Shown: piece by piece, positions 27,771 through 36,545 of the stretch
Layout of the letters: every line of letters starts with the position of its first letter
Numbering within the stretch: the first letter of the stretch is position 1
Origin: Candidatus Binatus sp.
GTDB taxonomy: Bacteria > Desulfobacterota > Binatia > Binatales > Binataceae
NCBI RefSeq assembly: GCF_030646925.1
Contig: NZ_JAUSKL010000029.1
Coordinates: 44,955 to 108,954, forward strand
Direction: 5' to 3'
DNA: 64,000 nt
The notes under the pieces: generated by a model
Told to the model about the DNA's origin: nothing
The model's database searches: none
What the model saw: the letters and a program-made list of their open reading frames with translations, nothing else
Program-made: the position numbers and the translations under genes

Positions 27771-28847
27771 ATGCCGTCAATGCGAACTATCGAAGCCCAG
27801 CCGATCGCTAATCGTTACGCGCGCGGCTGGCATTGCCTTGGTCTTGCGTCCGAGTTCAGCGACGGCCAGCCCCACACCGTCAATGCATTCGGCACGCGAC
27901 TCGTCGCGTACCGCGGCGACGACGCGCGCTTTCATGTGCTCGATGCACACTGTCCGCACATGGGCGCCGACTTGAGCCACGGCGTCGTGCGCAACAATTC
28001 GCTCGTCTGCCCTTTTCACAATTGGAGCTGGGGTTGCGACGGCATCTGCAACTCGATTCCATATTCGATAACGATTCCACCGACCGCGCGCGTCAAGTCG
28101 TGGCCGACCTGCGAACAGAATCACCTGCTGTTCGTGTGGCACGATCCGGCGGGCAAATCGCCGTCTGCGGAACTCGACATCCCGCGCATCGACGCGTGCT
28201 ACTCTGACGATTGGAACGATTGGGTGATGGAGAAGTGGACGATCAACACCAATTGCCGCGAGCTGATCGACAATGTCTCGGACATGGCGCATTTCATTTC
28301 GGTTCACGGCGTGCCGGTCGAATACTTCGCCAATATTTTCGAGGGGCACAAGGCGACGCAGGTGATGCTCGGCAAGAGTTCGCAGCTCGCGATGGAAGGC
28401 GGCTTGCTGACCTATGCGACTTACTACGGACCCGCTTATCAAATCACCGAGATGAAGGGCGAGATGGGCGGCTTCACGATCGATTCGATTCTGCTCAACT
28501 GCCACGTGCCGATCTCGCTGAACAGTTTCGATCTGCGGTTCGGGATGCTGGTGCGCAAAATTCCCGGGCTCGGCGAAGAGCAGAACCAGGAGATGGCGCG
28601 AACCTACATCAAGTTCACGCAGCAGGGCTTCTACCAGGACGTCGCGATCTGGGACAACAAGGTGCGCATCGACAATCCCCTTCTCTGCGAAGGCGATGGA
28701 CCCATCTATCATCTGCGCCGATGGTATCAGCAGTTCTACCAGGATGACGGCGAGGTTCCCGCCGCCGCGCGCGAGCATCGCGTGTTCGAGCTGAATCCCG
28801 GCGGTCTTAGCACGGCGCCGCCGCTTCATCACGTGTTCGAGCGATAG
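27771..28847 (+). CDS. Rieske non-heme iron oxygenase, KshA-like
   Basis: Oxygenase component that hydroxylates a ring using a Rieske [2Fe-2S] cluster and a mononuclear iron. The 358 residues (ATG 27771, AGGGG about eight bases upstream) carry CPH (Cys61, His63) and CPFH (Cys80, His83) for the cluster and NCRELIDNVSDMAHFISVHG (161-180) with His174 and His179 of the iron site. The pattern is like 3-ketosteroid 9-alpha-hydroxylase oxygenase KshA. The neighbours downstream are HsaA-like and KstD-like, which supports a steroid- or terpenoid-type substrate. No reductase (KshB) gene is near. The family call is firm; the substrate is inferred. Confidence 0.88.
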   Translation: MPSMRTIEAQPIANRYARGWHCLGLASEFSDGQPHTVNAFGTRLVAYRGDDARFHVLDAHCPHMGADLSHGVVRNNSLVCPFHNWSWGCDGICNSIPYSITIPPTARVKSWPTCEQNHLLFVWHDPAGKSPSAELDIPRIDACYSDDWNDWVMEKWTINTNCRELIDNVSDMAHFISVHGVPVEYFANIFEGHKATQVMLGKSSQLAMEGGLLTYATYYGPAYQITEMKGEMGGFTIDSILLNCHVPISLNSFDLRFGMLVRKIPGLGEEQNQEMARTYIKFTQQGFYQDVAIWDNKVRIDNPLLCEGDGPIYHLRRWYQQFYQDDGEVPAAAREHRVFELNPGGLSTAPPLHHVFER

Positions 28848-28973
28848 AGTTTTATCTCGCGTAGAGCTTGAATCCGGGCTAACTGGATTTGTGCTATACG
28901 CTGACCTATCAACCGAATCGCAAAATCTCGGACCGGGCCAAAGGCGCGAAGCAAATCGCATCGCCGCGCGTCG

Positions 28974-30098
28974 ATGCCGCTCTCGCTCGCCGAGTTCAGC
29001 GAACTGGTCGGACTGATCTACCAGGGGCCGCTCGAGTCGGTACCGTTCAAGAGTGCGCTTGAATCGATTCGCCGGCTGCTGCGCGCGAACTACGTCACGC
29101 TGATCCTGCGGCCGCCGTCGAGCAATCGCTCCGGCCTGATGGTCAACGCTTCGGGCGATCGCCCGGTCGAGCGCGAAGCCGATTACAGCAACTATTACTA
29201 CGCATTCGATGTCTTCGTCGGATTGCCGACTGACCACGTCGTGACGGCGGAGGAACTGCTCGGTCGAAGGTGGCGCGACAGCGAAATCTATCAGCAGTTT
29301 CTGAGGCCAGTGGATGTGCTGCACGCGCTCGGCGCCGACATCCACACCGACGACGGCGTCGAGTGCCGCTTTCGCGTCGCGCGTTCGCACGCCGAAGTGA
29401 ATTTCAGCGCAACTGACAAGGCGATTTGCACCGCGCTGCTGCCGCATCTGAAGCGCGCCGTGCAGATTCATTCGCAGCTCGACCTGATCGAGTCGGAGCG
29501 CAAGCTGCTGGCCGGCACGGTCGATCGGATGCTGGTCGGCACGATCATCCTCGACGAGCGCGGCGCGATTTTGAAGACCAACGACATCGCGCGCGAGATG
29601 GTCCGCGCCGGCGATGGCATCCGCGAAGTCACCGGCGCGATGCAGGCCGTGGGCGCGGGAGAAAATCGCGAACTGCAGCGTCTGATCAAGCAGGCGCTTG
29701 GCGGCAACCGCGCGGACTCGCCCGCGATTATCGAGGCGATGTCGATCACGCGTCCGTCGGGGCGCGGCAAACTCGGCGTGCTGATTCGGAGCAATCCGCC
29801 GGGCGAATGGTCCGAGGGACAGCGCCGGCCGTCGGTCGCCGTGTTCATCCGCGATCCGGAGCGCCGCTCGGAAGCGTCGGTCGAGATGGTGCGCCGGCTG
29901 TTCGATCTGACGGCGGCGGAAGCGTCGCTGGCGATCGCGCTCGCGAACGGGTTGACGCTTGAAGATGCGGCCGGGCAACTCGGCATCCGCAAGAACACCG
30001 CGCGCGCTCATCTGCGATCGATCTTTTCGAAGATCGGCATCACGCGCCAGACAACGCTGGTGCGCACGCTGCTCAGCAGCGTGATTTGGCTTGGCTGA
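28974..30098 (+). CDS. LuxR-type transcriptional regulator with PAS/GAF-like N-terminus
   Basis: 374 residues; the C-terminus (about 310-370) is a LuxR-type helix-turn-helix: FDLTAAEASLAIALANGLTL, AAGQLGIRKNTARAHLRSIF and SKIGITRQTTLVRTLL. The N-terminal 300 residues form a sensor-like region with a PAS-type strand pattern (MLVGTIILDERGAILKTND), without receiver aspartate. It sits between the Rieske oxygenase and the HsaA-like gene on the same strand, so it is the likely regulator of the catabolic cluster and may bind a ring metabolite. The ATG at 28974 has no strong Shine-Dalgarno. Confidence 0.85.
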   Translation: MPLSLAEFSELVGLIYQGPLESVPFKSALESIRRLLRANYVTLILRPPSSNRSGLMVNASGDRPVEREADYSNYYYAFDVFVGLPTDHVVTAEELLGRRWRDSEIYQQFLRPVDVLHALGADIHTDDGVECRFRVARSHAEVNFSATDKAICTALLPHLKRAVQIHSQLDLIESERKLLAGTVDRMLVGTIILDERGAILKTNDIAREMVRAGDGIREVTGAMQAVGAGENRELQRLIKQALGGNRADSPAIIEAMSITRPSGRGKLGVLIRSNPPGEWSEGQRRPSVAVFIRDPERRSEASVEMVRRLFDLTAAEASLAIALANGLTLEDAAGQLGIRKNTARAHLRSIFSKIGITRQTTLVRTLLSSVIWLG

Positions 30099-30206
30099 CG
30101 CCGCGCCGGGTCTTCATAGTCTTTTCGGACGATGAAGCTCCGCCCTGGTGATGGAAACATTGGCGCGCGAAGATAGCTTCGCCTGAAGAAAATCGGGGGA
30201 TTCCAA

Positions 30207-31406
30207 ATGCAGCGCGAAGTCCGAGCCAGGACCGAAGCCGAAAAATCGCTGGTCGCAAGCGCGCGTGCGATGGCGCCGATACTCGCCGAGCGCGCCGCGC
30301 GCGCCGATTCGGAACGGCGCATCCCGGCCGAGACGATCGACGATTTCCGCAAAGCCGGGTTCTTCCGAATCTTGCAGCCGAAACGCCACGGCGGCTTCGA
30401 ACTCGATCCCAACGTTTTTTACGAAGTGCAGATGACGCTCGCCGAAGGATGCGCCTCGAGCGGCTGGGTCTTCGGCGTGATGGGCGTGCACAACTGGCAA
30501 ATCGCGCTGTTCGACGCGCGCGCGGCTGACGACGTGTGGCGCCGCGACGACTCGGTGCTCATCTCGTCGTCGTACATGCCCAAGGGCCAGGTGAAACGCG
30601 TCGCCGGCGGATTCGAGCTCAGCGGCCGATGGGGATTTTCGAGCGGCGTCGATCACGCGGAGTGGGCGTTCCTCGGCGGAATCGTGATGCCCGAGGGCAG
30701 CACTCCCGGCTCGCCCGACTACCGCACTTTCCTGGTGCCGCGCGCGGATTTCAAAGTGATCGATACGTGGCACGTGATCGGCCTCAAGGGCACCGGCAGC
30801 AAGGACGTCGTCGTCGAGAATGCGTTCGTGCCGGAGTATCGCACCCACAGCGCGCGCGACGGCTTCACCGGCACCAGCCCGGGGCTCGCGGACAATTCCG
30901 CGCCGCTCTATCGATTGCCTTTCGGCCAGGTTTTCGTGCGCGCAGTTTCGGCGGCGTCGATCGGCGCGCTGCAAGGCGCGCTCGACGCGTTTCGCGCTTT
31001 CGGATCGACGCGAATCAGCTCAAATGATTTTTCGAGCACGTCGCAGGATCCGGCCGCGCAGCTCGCGGCGGCCAACACCGCGCTCGCGATCGACGATATG
31101 AAACTCGAACTGTATCGCAGCTTCGATTCGATGCTCGCGACGCTCGAGCGCGGGCATCCGCTGGAGATCGAAGCGCGCATCCATTTTCGCTACCAGTCCG
31201 CGCTCTGCGCCGAACGATGCGCCAAGCATGTCGCGCGCCTGCTTCACTCGTGCGGCGCGTCGGGAATTTTTCAGGGCAATCCAATCGCGCGCTTCTTCGC
31301 CGATATCCACGCCGCGCGCGCGCACTACGCCAACAATCCCGATCGCTTCGGCCGCAATTACGGCGGGGTGCTGCTCGGAATGCAGAACTCGGATTTGTTC
31401 ATATGA
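30207..31406 (+). CDS. HsaA-like acyl-CoA-dehydrogenase-fold flavin monooxygenase
   Basis: 399 residues with the acyl-CoA dehydrogenase fold but matching the flavin-dependent monooxygenase branch typified by HsaA, which hydroxylates the phenolic A-ring product of steroid degradation. Resemblance remembered from HsaA: GFFRILQPKRHGGFELDP, ASSGWVFGVMGVHNWQIALFD pattern, ISSSYMPKG, WGFSSGVDHAEW and DTWHVIGLKGTGS. It uses reduced FMN from a separate reductase; the nearest candidate is at 25060. Start ATG 30207 follows GGGGGA by seven bases. The stop overlaps the KstD-like start by ATGA, so the two are translationally coupled. Substrate is inferred from the cluster. Confidence 0.87.
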   Translation: MQREVRARTEAEKSLVASARAMAPILAERAARADSERRIPAETIDDFRKAGFFRILQPKRHGGFELDPNVFYEVQMTLAEGCASSGWVFGVMGVHNWQIALFDARAADDVWRRDDSVLISSSYMPKGQVKRVAGGFELSGRWGFSSGVDHAEWAFLGGIVMPEGSTPGSPDYRTFLVPRADFKVIDTWHVIGLKGTGSKDVVVENAFVPEYRTHSARDGFTGTSPGLADNSAPLYRLPFGQVFVRAVSAASIGALQGALDAFRAFGSTRISSNDFSSTSQDPAAQLAAANTALAIDDMKLELYRSFDSMLATLERGHPLEIEARIHFRYQSALCAERCAKHVARLLHSCGASGIFQGNPIARFFADIHAARAHYANNPDRFGRNYGGVLLGMQNSDLFI

Positions 31407-33127
31407 GCGACATCGTCGGAACGTCGGCACGAATCGACGGCGAGTGGGATCATCGCTTCGATGTCGTCGTCGTCGGCTCAGGCGCCGGCGCGATGATTTC
31501 CGCGATCTGCGCGCACGACCTCGGGCAATCGGTCGTGGTGATCGAAAAGGCCGACGTGTACGGCGGCACGACGGCGATTTCCGGCGGTGCCGTGTGGGTG
31601 CCGTGCAATCATCAGATCGATGCGGCAGGCGGCGCCGACAGTTACGACGACGCGATGAACTATCTGAGGGCCGCAACGCGCGGAATGGTCAGCGAGGCGC
31701 GGCTCCGCGCGTATCTCGACCATGCGCCGCAGATGGTTCGTTACCTCGAAGAAAAAACGCGGATGCGTTACCGCGCGATGCCCGGTTATTCCGATTACTA
31801 CCCCGAACTTCCCGGCGCGAAGCCCGGCTGCCGCACGATGGATCCATTGCCATTCGACGCCGCGCAACTCGGCGAGGAGTTCGATCGGTTGCGCGCGCCC
31901 TCGCCGGGCACGCTGATCGCGGGGCGGGTCGGGATGACGGCGGGAGAAGCGCATTCGATCCTCGCGAAGGAACGCGGCTGGATGATGCTGGTCGTCAAGC
32001 GATTCGCCAAGTATTGGCTCGACGTTCGCTGGCGCAGGCGCACCAGGCGCGATCGCCGTCTCACGCTCGGCAACGCGCTGGTCGGCGCGCTCCGGCGCTC
32101 GATGATGGATCGCGGGATCGCACTGTGGCTCGGCACCGCGCTCGACACCGTTGTTAGTGATGGACGGCGCGTAACCGGCGTGATCGCGAATCGAGCAGGT
32201 AAGCCGATTCGAATCGCGGCGAATCGCGGGGTGATCCTTGGCGCGGGCGGATTCGAGCACAACCAGGCGATGCGCGATCAATACTTGCCGCATCCGACCA
32301 GCGCCGAATGGACCACGACGCCGGAATCCAACACTGGCGATGCGATCCGCGCGGGCCAGCGGGTCGGCGCGCAACTCGCGCTGATGGACATGGCGTGGTG
32401 GGCGCCCACCGTATTCGTTCCGGGCAAGGAAAAACGCCGCGCGCTGTTCGTCGAGCGGGCGCTGCCCGGATGCGTGATGGTCAACAAGCTGGGGCGGCGT
32501 TTCGTCGATGAAGCCGCGCCCTATTCGGATATCGTGACCGCGATGTACGCCGACCATCAGGCGAGCGGCGCGAACCTGCCGGCGTGGATGATTTTCGACG
32601 CGGACTTTCGACGCAAGTATCCCTGCGGTCCGCTGCTGCCCGGGATGGTGCAATCGGATTCGTCGCTGCCGAAGGATTGGGCCGACAAAGTTTATTTCAA
32701 AGACGATTCACTCGAAGCGCTGGCGAATCGAATCGGTATCGATCGGGCAGGGCTCGCGGAGACTATTCGCTTGATGAACTCGTATGCGGCGACCGGAATC
32801 GATCGCGATTTCGGCAAAGGCGCCAACACTTTCGATCGCTACTACGGCGACTCGAACGTGAAGCCGAATCCGTGTCTCGCGCCGATCGCGAAGCCGCCTT
32901 TCTATGCGCTCAGGATCGATGCGGGCGATATCGGCACGAAGGGCGGCCTGCTCACCGACGAACATGCGCGCGTGTTGCGCGAGGACGGCCAGCCGATTCC
33001 CGGCCTCTACGCGATCGGCAACACGTCGGCGGCGGTGATGGGGCCGAGCTATCCCGGCGCGGGCTCGACGATCGGTCCTGCGATGACGTTCGGATACGTC
33101 GCGGCGCATCACCTCGCGGGAGTTTGA
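31403..33127 (+). CDS. KstD-like FAD-dependent 3-ketosteroid dehydrogenase family protein
   Basis: 574 residues of the FAD-binding fumarate reductase/KstD family. It begins with the dinucleotide motif VVVVGSGAGAM (21-31) and EKADVYGGTTAISGG, and ends with the family signature GNTSAAVMGPSYPGAGSTIG. KstD enzymes introduce a double bond between C1 and C2 of 3-ketosteroids. Length fits. The ATG at 31403 overlaps the stop of the HsaA-like gene by four bases. KstD, HsaA and KshA homologues together point to steroid or other terpenoid ring breakdown, but related dehydrogenases act on other ring ketones. Confidence 0.87.
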   Translation: MSDIVGTSARIDGEWDHRFDVVVVGSGAGAMISAICAHDLGQSVVVIEKADVYGGTTAISGGAVWVPCNHQIDAAGGADSYDDAMNYLRAATRGMVSEARLRAYLDHAPQMVRYLEEKTRMRYRAMPGYSDYYPELPGAKPGCRTMDPLPFDAAQLGEEFDRLRAPSPGTLIAGRVGMTAGEAHSILAKERGWMMLVVKRFAKYWLDVRWRRRTRRDRRLTLGNALVGALRRSMMDRGIALWLGTALDTVVSDGRRVTGVIANRAGKPIRIAANRGVILGAGGFEHNQAMRDQYLPHPTSAEWTTTPESNTGDAIRAGQRVGAQLALMDMAWWAPTVFVPGKEKRRALFVERALPGCVMVNKLGRRFVDEAAPYSDIVTAMYADHQASGANLPAWMIFDADFRRKYPCGPLLPGMVQSDSSLPKDWADKVYFKDDSLEALANRIGIDRAGLAETIRLMNSYAATGIDRDFGKGANTFDRYYGDSNVKPNPCLAPIAKPPFYALRIDAGDIGTKGGLLTDEHARVLREDGQPIPGLYAIGNTSAAVMGPSYPGAGSTIGPAMTFGYVAAHHLAGV

Positions 33128-33178
33128 CCGACAATAACGATCGACATATCGAAGCTGCGTCATCACAGGAGTTCGACG

Positions 33179-33415
33179 ATGCTCAAAGGGCGAGTGTGTC
33201 TGGTCACCGGCGCGAGCCGCGCCGTCGGCAAAGGAATCGCACAGGCGCTGGGCGCGGCGGGCGCGACCGTTTACGTCACCGGCCGCAGCACTCGCGACAA
33301 CGCGGCCGAACTCGCGCAGCACTACGGCGTCAAGGATTTGAACGGCTTCGAGCCACCGTCGGGCCGCGGATTTATGGGCGATCCGCCGAGCTATTCGCCG
33401 ACCGTCGTGGAATAG
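33179..33415 (+). pseudogene. Remnant of a short-chain dehydrogenase (internal deletion)
   Basis: A 78-residue reading frame starts like a full SDR with a good CAGGAG Shine-Dalgarno: GRVCLVTGASRAVGKGIAQ, then VYVTGRSTRDN. From about residue 41 it changes abruptly to AAELAQHYGVKDLNG, which looks like the C-terminal tail of DHRS1-type SDRs. The catalytic Ser, Tyr and Lys region (about 200 residues) is missing but the frame is kept. I read this as an in-frame deletion remnant. It could still make a short peptide. Two bases separate it from the next gene. Confidence 0.6.
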
Positions 33416-33417
33416 CC

Positions 33418-35133
33418 GTGAGCCAGAATCCATCGGCGAGCGAGGTTGCGATCGACGCGTCGGCATCGGGCGTCCTGCCGATCGACAAACCGATTCTCGC
33501 CGAGGGTGCCGATCCGATTCGCTGGAACTCGGATTGCGACGTGCTCGTGGTCGGATTCGGCGCGGCCGGTGCGTCCGCGTCGATCGAAGCGGCGCATCGC
33601 GGCGCGAGCGTGATCGTCGCGGATCGATTCGGCGGCGGCGGTGCGAGCGCGAGGAGCGGCGGCGTCGTGTATGCGGGCGGCGGCACGCGATACCAGAATC
33701 GCGCGGGATTCAACGACACCCCCGACGCGATGTACGAATATCTGCGGCGCGAAGTTGGCGACGCCGTCGGCGAATCGACGCTGCGCGATTTCTGCGCGCA
33801 AAGCGCTGCGATGATTTCGTGGCTCGAATCGCTCGGCATCGAATTCGATTCGACGGTTCCGCCGAAGAAAACTTCGTATCCGCCCGACGGCTACTATCTG
33901 TATTTCTCGGGCAACGAAGCCGTGCCGCAATTCGCGGGCGAGCATCCGCCCGCTCCGCGCGGGCATCGCGTGAAAGGCGCCGGCCTGTCGGGCTCGGCGA
34001 TGTTCAAGGCGATGCGAGCCGCAGTCGATACGGCCGGCGTCAAGGTGATGACTCAATCCGCGGTGCGGAGACTGGTCGTCGATTCGAGCAGCGGCGCGGT
34101 ACTCGGCGCCGAAGTTTGGCAACTTCCTCCTGGCGCCAGCGTCGCGCGTCGGCATCGACGGCTCAGTCGATGGGCCGAGCGACTCAACTACACTGCGGCG
34201 AGTCTCTCCGATCTGGTGCGGCGTCGCGCGCTCGCGTTGGAACTCACGCACGCGCGCCCGATCATGGTCCGCACGCGCGGCGGCGTCGTGCTCACGACTG
34301 GAGGATTTATTTTCAATCGCGCGATGGTTTCACGGCACGCGCCCGGTTATCTGCGCAATTTCCGTCTCGGGACTTCGGGATGCGACGGCAGCGGAATCCG
34401 CCTCGGCCAATCCGTCGGCGGCGACGTTGCGCACCTGGAGCGCATCTCGGCGTGGCGCTTCATCAATCCGCCGCTGGCGTGGGCGCGGGGTATCGTCGTC
34501 GATTCGCGCGGCAGTCGCTTTTGCAACGAGGAAGTTTACGGCGCGCTGCTCGGCCACGAAATGTGCGAGCATCATGGCGGCAAGGCGTGGCTGGTGATCG
34601 ATTCACACCTGCGCCGCGAGGCGATTCGCGAGGCGCTGTTCGGCGGTCTTTGGGCGTTTCAAAGTATGCCTGCGATCATGCTGATGCTAACCGCGAAGCG
34701 CGGTCGTACGATCGAAGACCTGGCGAGAAAGATCGGCGCGGATGCAAATCTGATGCGCCTGAGCTGCGACGCTTACAACTCGGGCGCGCGCGGCGGTGAC
34801 GACGCGATGGGCAAATCGTCCGCGATGCGCCAGGCGCTCGAGGCGCCGCCGTTCTACGCGGTGAACATCTCAGCCGGCAGCAGGATCTTTCCATGTCCGG
34901 TAATTACGCTTGGCGGACTTCGTATCGATGAAGCGACTGGCGCGGTCAAGCAGGCTAGCGCCGATTGCGTACCTGGATTGTATGCCGCCGGACGCGCGGC
35001 GGTCGGGATCGCATCCAACCATTACGTGAGCGGCCTCGCACTCGCCGATTGCATCTGGTCGGGCCGCCGCGCGGGCAAGTCGGCGTCGAAGACGGCACTC
35101 CGCAATGCTTCGCAAGCTCGGGCCACGGCCTGA
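33418..35133 (+). CDS. FAD-binding dehydrogenase, fumarate reductase/KstD superfamily
   Basis: 571 residues from GTG 33418, two bases after the SDR remnant. FAD motif DVLVVGFGAAGAS (41-53), then DRFGGGGASARSGGVVYAGG, which marks KstD-like flavoproteins. The C-terminus carries the second FAD contact PGLYAAGRAAVGIASNHYVSG. Other positions differ from the neighbouring KstD-like protein, for example HYVSG at the end instead of PSYPGAGST, so the two are paralogues with different substrates. It belongs to the same plus-strand catabolic group. The reaction is unassigned; a ketosteroid or enoate-type dehydrogenation or reduction is likely. Confidence 0.82.
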   Translation: MSQNPSASEVAIDASASGVLPIDKPILAEGADPIRWNSDCDVLVVGFGAAGASASIEAAHRGASVIVADRFGGGGASARSGGVVYAGGGTRYQNRAGFNDTPDAMYEYLRREVGDAVGESTLRDFCAQSAAMISWLESLGIEFDSTVPPKKTSYPPDGYYLYFSGNEAVPQFAGEHPPAPRGHRVKGAGLSGSAMFKAMRAAVDTAGVKVMTQSAVRRLVVDSSSGAVLGAEVWQLPPGASVARRHRRLSRWAERLNYTAASLSDLVRRRALALELTHARPIMVRTRGGVVLTTGGFIFNRAMVSRHAPGYLRNFRLGTSGCDGSGIRLGQSVGGDVAHLERISAWRFINPPLAWARGIVVDSRGSRFCNEEVYGALLGHEMCEHHGGKAWLVIDSHLRREAIREALFGGLWAFQSMPAIMLMLTAKRGRTIEDLARKIGADANLMRLSCDAYNSGARGGDDAMGKSSAMRQALEAPPFYAVNISAGSRIFPCPVITLGGLRIDEATGAVKQASADCVPGLYAAGRAAVGIASNHYVSGLALADCIWSGRRAGKSASKTALRNASQARATA

Positions 35134-35173
35134 CTCGAATCTCGAAGTAACTTCAAAACAAGGAATACGGAAT

Positions 35174-35925
35174 ATGGATCGCGTCGCAGGCAAAGTTGTC
35201 ATCGTCACAGGCGCAGCTAGTGGAGTTGGCCGCGAAGATGCGCGATTGCTGGCGCGCGAAGGCGCGCGCGTGGTGTTGACCGACATCAATGAGCAAGGCG
35301 GGCGCGAGGTTACCGGCGAAATCGGCGAATCGGCGATCTTCGTGCATCATGACATCTCGTCCGAGGACGATTGGAAGCTTGCGATGAAGGCGACTATCGA
35401 TCGCTTCGGCCGGCTGGACGCGCTGGTCAACAACGCGGCTATCCTCATGATGGGATCGATCGAAGACACCTCGCTTGAAGATTGGCGCAAGGTTCATCGC
35501 ATCAATGCGGATGGCTATTTTCTCGGCTGCAAGTACGCGATCGCAGCTATGAAGCAGAGCGGCGGAGGTTCGATCGTGAATATGTCGTCGGTCGCCGCGC
35601 TTACAGGTATTCCGATGGTTTGCGCTTACAGCGGAGCCAAAGGATCGGTGGCGGCGCTGACTCGCAGCGTCGCAGTTCATTGCCGTCTCAACGGCTATAG
35701 AATTCGATGTAACTCGATTCATCCCGAGGCATCCTGACGCCGATGACGCTCGCGTATCTAGGCAACGATGTCGATCGCCTGCGAATCGAAAACGATCCGG
35801 CGTCGCGCTTCTGCGATCCGCAGGACGTCGCAAACCTGGTGCTGTTTCTGGTTTCAGACGAATCGAGATTTATCAACGGCGCCGAACTGCGTATCGACAA
35901 CGCACAGATGGTCGTCGGCATCTAG
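35174..35925 (+). pseudogene. Short-chain dehydrogenase broken by a one-base frameshift
   Basis: The first frame (35174-35737) has an SDR N-terminus TGAASGVG (12-19), NNAA, and the active site with Ser in NMSSVAALTG and YSGAK as YxxxK. It ends at CAT CCC GAG GCA TCC TGA. The next frame (about 35728-35925) continues as GILTPMTLAYLG, DPQDVANLVLFLVSDESRF and INGAELRIDN, the normal SDR C-terminus. Adding one G to the GG at 35728-35729 (GAGGC to GAGGGC) gives HPEGILTPM and a 250-residue protein of usual length. It is a real one-base loss or a sequencing error. If intact, it would oxidise or reduce a ring hydroxyl in the same cluster. AAGGA lies upstream. Confidence 0.85.
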
Positions 35926-35958
35926 CCGCCGGGCGGATTGTAGCTATCCGCGGAGAGA

Positions 35959-35982
35959 GGGTGCCTACCGCAGCAGGCACCC
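35959..35982. terminator. Hairpin between convergent genes, no U-tract
   Basis: GGGTGCCT (35959-35966) pairs with AGGCACCC (35975-35982) around an eight-base loop. It lies 34 bases after the SDR stop and 24 before the stop of the convergent small basic protein. It lacks a T-run on either strand, so it is a stable 3' end stem rather than a classic intrinsic terminator. Confidence 0.45.
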
Positions 35983-36006
35983 GTGATCCTGTTCAGCTAA
36001 CGCGCT

Positions 36007-36237
36007 TTAAGCCTTGCGCTTGCGCTCAGCCCATCGGCGCTTCATTGCTTCTGACAGTCGCCTTCGTCCTTCAGGAGTAAGGCGACCGCGTCGTCCTTTG
36101 CGAGCAGCGGGCGCGGTGCGAACAACCGCGGCCTTCTTCATCGCAGGTCCGGCGGTGGCGCCTTCAAGTGCGGCGATTGCGCTACTGAGCCGATCTCTTT
36201 CGGATTTCAATTCAGCGACGATTTTCGATATATCCAA
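36007..36237 (-). CDS. Small basic protein with coiled-coil start and Lys/Arg-rich tail
   Basis: 76 residues. The N-terminus MDISKIVAELKSERDRLSSA is amphipathic and likely a short coiled coil; the tail (RKGRRGRLTPEGRRRLSEAM and KRRWAERKRK) is strongly basic and AT-hook-like. The TTG start at 36237 has a textbook AAGGAG six bases upstream, so expression is credible. Proteins of this shape (ELKxERDRLxxAI... KRRWAERK) recur in soil bacteria as nucleic-acid-binding hypotheticals. I know no proven function. Confidence 0.75.
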   Translation of the reverse strand: MDISKIVAELKSERDRLSSAIAALEGATAGPAMKKAAVVRTAPAARKGRRGRLTPEGRRRLSEAMKRRWAERKRKA

Positions 36238-36545
36238 GTTTCGCTCCTTCGACCGGTGGGTTGTTGCTAGGCAGCGTCCAGTTACGCTGCAAGTGCGCTC
36301 TTAGGCGCGTTGACAGTTTCGACCTTTGCTCCTGACCAGACTATCGCTATCAGTATAGCTGCTACAGCGCAACTCATCAGGCTAAATAGTTGTCTAGCGA
36401 GGAACGCTTCTTAGGCCGCATCCGACAAGCTGAGAACCGGCGACACCCTTGAAACGGGAACTCGCACGATGGATTATGCGAGCCGTAGCGAATAATCGAA
36501 GGAGTTGAGAGCCACACCGCGAGCATCGCGCAGAGGCTAAATCCG
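36238..36545. other. Divergent intergenic region before trpB
   Basis: These 308 bases separate the small basic protein from trpB. The Shine-Dalgarno of the small gene (AAGGAG) lies at the left end; AGAGG lies nine bases before the trpB ATG. A plus-strand TTGACA at 36310-36315 and an imperfect palindrome GCTATCAGTATAGC (about 36347-36360) may belong to a promoter or operator for the trpB group. No gene is supported. Confidence 0.4.

Noticed and set aside
28868..28899. Promoter TTGAAT / CTATAC before the LuxR-type gene
   Set aside because: Spacing of 20 bases between hexamers is outside the usual 16-18 and both match poorly.
27777..30011. 744-codon minus-strand open frame opposite the Rieske and LuxR genes
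   Set aside because: His/Arg-rich shadow of two well-supported plus-strand genes; no family motif.
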